From: an uncultured Planctomycetaceae bacterium
GTDB lineage: Bacteria > Planctomycetota > Planctomycetia > Planctomycetales > Planctomycetaceae
NCBI GenBank assembly: GCA_903823545.1
Contig: CAIJTL010001400.1
Location: 1 to 7,114 of the forward strand
Direction of reading: 5' to 3'
Length of the DNA: 7,114 nt
Numbering within the stretch: the first letter of the stretch is position 1; every line of letters begins with the position of its first letter. A program made the translations under genes and the position numbers. Below are positions 6,815-7,114 of the stretch, in pieces. The notes beneath the pieces were generated by a model. That model worked only from the letters and a program-made list of their open reading frames with translations. It was not told the origin of the DNA and searched no databases.

Positions 6815-6822
6815 CAAAAATC

Positions 6823-7002
6823 GTGAGACGTGATTGGCAAAAACTCGATGCGACAGGACTGAAAGGTCTGCAAGCCCGGCTAGGGTTGCGCAGTCTTTTT
6901 GCAGCCGCGGTCGAGGTGCCCGCCGCCGTCGTGGGTTGTCCATCACAGAAGATGGAAACCATTTCCAACACGAATTCGCACCCGTATCGCCTCAGGCAGT
7001 GA
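6823..7002 (+). CDS. Candidate 59-residue protein, GTG start, possible lipopeptide or leader peptide
   Basis: The frame opens with GTG and closes with TGA at 7000-7002. The product starts MRRDWQKLDATGLKGLQARLG, continues into a mildly hydrophobic stretch (24-38) and ends in a polar tail rich in Ser, Asn, Thr and Arg. VVGC at 36-39 matches a lipobox, so Cys39 might be lipidated, but Glu31 in the hydrophobic part and the long basic region in front make this weak. Support for coding: a well-placed GGGAG, a promoter upstream, a mostly G or C third codon position, and a strong terminator 31 nt after the stop. It resembles no family I know. The alternative is a leader peptide or sRNA with an accidental frame; the stop codon lies inside a sequence complementary to the terminator stem. 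Confidence 0.5.
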   Translation: MRRDWQKLDATGLKGLQARLGLRSLFAAAVEVPAAVVGCPSQKMETISNTNSHPYRLRQ

Positions 7003-7047
7003 CACCGGATTGATATTCCGACGGGAGCTTTTAAAGCCCGGTGTCAC
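6999..7047 (+). promoter_or_regulatory. Possible anti-terminator hairpin (10-bp perfect inverted repeat)
   Basis: GTGACACCGG (6999-7008), which includes the TGA of the 59-codon ORF, is the exact reverse complement of CCGGTGTCAC (7038-7047). The second arm is also most of the 5' half of the downstream terminator, so the two hairpins exclude each other. The sequence relation is direct; an attenuation role is inferred. Confidence 0.4.
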
Positions 7048-7067
7048 ACAGACATCGGGCTTTTTTT
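7033..7067 (+). terminator. Strong rho-independent terminator
   Basis: 7033-7045 pairs with 7051-7063 (13 bp, one G-U, otherwise perfect) around the loop ACACA, followed by Ts through 7067 (seven in all from 7061). It ends the plus-strand transcript of the 59-codon ORF. Read on the minus strand the same stem ends in three Ts only, so it could serve weakly in both directions for a gene ending at 7066. Confidence 0.85.
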
Positions 7068-7114
7068 ATTGCCCTGATCCGTAGCCATGTTCGCCAGAAC
7101 GTGGGAATTGTCGA
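7066..7114 (-). CDS. Possible 3' end of a minus-strand gene entering from the right
   Basis: On the minus strand a frame enters from the edge and reads RQFPRSGEHGYGSGQ before TAA at 7068-7066, directly in front of the terminator stem. A stop next to a hairpin is a typical gene end, and the tail is plausible protein, but 15 codons are too few to prove coding. Other minus-strand frames run through the hairpin and are less likely. Confidence 0.25.
   Translation of the reverse strand, partial: RQFPRSGEHGYGSGQ

Larger units (their letters stand above)
6637..6822. other. Regulatory region between the 66-codon ORF and the plus-strand 59-codon ORF
   Basis: This 186-bp stretch has no convincing gene on either strand. 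It holds a short palindrome (6656-6670), a sigma70-like promoter (6672-6699), a terminator-like hairpin (6707-6731), a 6-bp hairpin (GTCGGC pairing with GCCGAT around GGCGTA, about 6752-6769) and a GGTGTCA at 6790-6796 complementary to the stop region of the 59-codon ORF. It therefore reads as a structured 5' leader for a plus-strand transcript. On the minus strand I found no good promoter for the unknown secreted protein. Confidence 0.4.

Noticed and set aside
6627..6833. Plus-strand ORF of 68 codons
   Set aside because: It has no ribosome binding site, runs through the predicted promoter and hairpin, and its product looks random.
6649..6971. Minus-strand ORFs at 6649-6873 and 6783-6971
   Set aside because: Arg/Pro/Ser-rich products with no good start signal, antisense to the better supported 59-codon ORF and its leader.
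6706..7067. Known structured RNA (6S RNA, tmRNA, RNase P, SRP RNA or a common riboswitch)
   Set aside because: I compared the stretch with the conserved cores I remember and found none. An Infernal/Rfam scan would decide.
6899..7084. Plus-strand ORF of 61 codons across the terminator
   Set aside because: It would be translated through the 13-bp terminator stem and T run and has no suitable ribosome binding site.
7087..7114. Plus-strand ATG at 7087 as the start of a gene leaving the window
   Set aside because: There is no ribosome binding site and only nine codons are visible. The ATG also lies in an 8-bp hairpin (7085-7092 with 7097-7104).

Overview
The window is 7.1 kb of moderately GC-rich, densely coding bacterial chromosome. 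I infer a member of the Planctomycetota, most likely Pirellulaceae (Rhodopirellula-like). The reasons are the heavy use of CGA and TCG codons, secreted proteins of unknown family, a RecQ carrying a C-terminal helix-turn-helix extension, and short CGAAGCGT(C/G)AG pieces in the intergenic spaces. No database search was possible, so this assignment is inference. I saw no tRNA, rRNA, CRISPR array, insertion sequence or phage gene.

Layout. (1) Positions 1-1577, minus strand: the first 525 codons of a secreted CocE/NonD (peptidase S15-type) alpha/beta hydrolase that runs off the left edge. (2) A 100-bp divergent intergenic region. (3) Positions 1678-2814, plus strand: a polytopic membrane protein ending in a YdcF/SanA/ElyC-type (DUF218) domain. 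(4) A 92-bp convergent gap. (5) Positions 2907-5120, minus strand: a full-length RecQ helicase (helicase core, zinc site and winged helix, HRDC domain, extra HTH tail). (6) A 158-bp gap with a perfect 7-bp inverted repeat. (7) Positions 5279-6427, minus strand: a secreted, helical protein of unknown family with a Tat-like signal. It may be translationally coupled to a candidate 66-codon membrane peptide just upstream (6436-6636). (8) Positions 6637-7114: a possible sigma70 promoter, a terminator-like hairpin, a candidate 59-codon GTG-start gene on the plus strand, and a strong intrinsic terminator. A minus-strand gene may end from the right at 7066.

The larger genes are ordinary housekeeping or envelope functions and form no obvious shared pathway. 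CocE-like hydrolase and the YdcF-like protein are divergent. The secreted unknown and recQ share a strand and could share a transcript. The least ordinary part is the right end. There the stop codon of the 59-codon ORF lies in a 10-nt sequence perfectly complementary to the 5' half of the downstream terminator. The terminator and an alternative hairpin are therefore mutually exclusive, the arrangement expected of attenuation. No previously undescribed multi-gene system is clearly visible.
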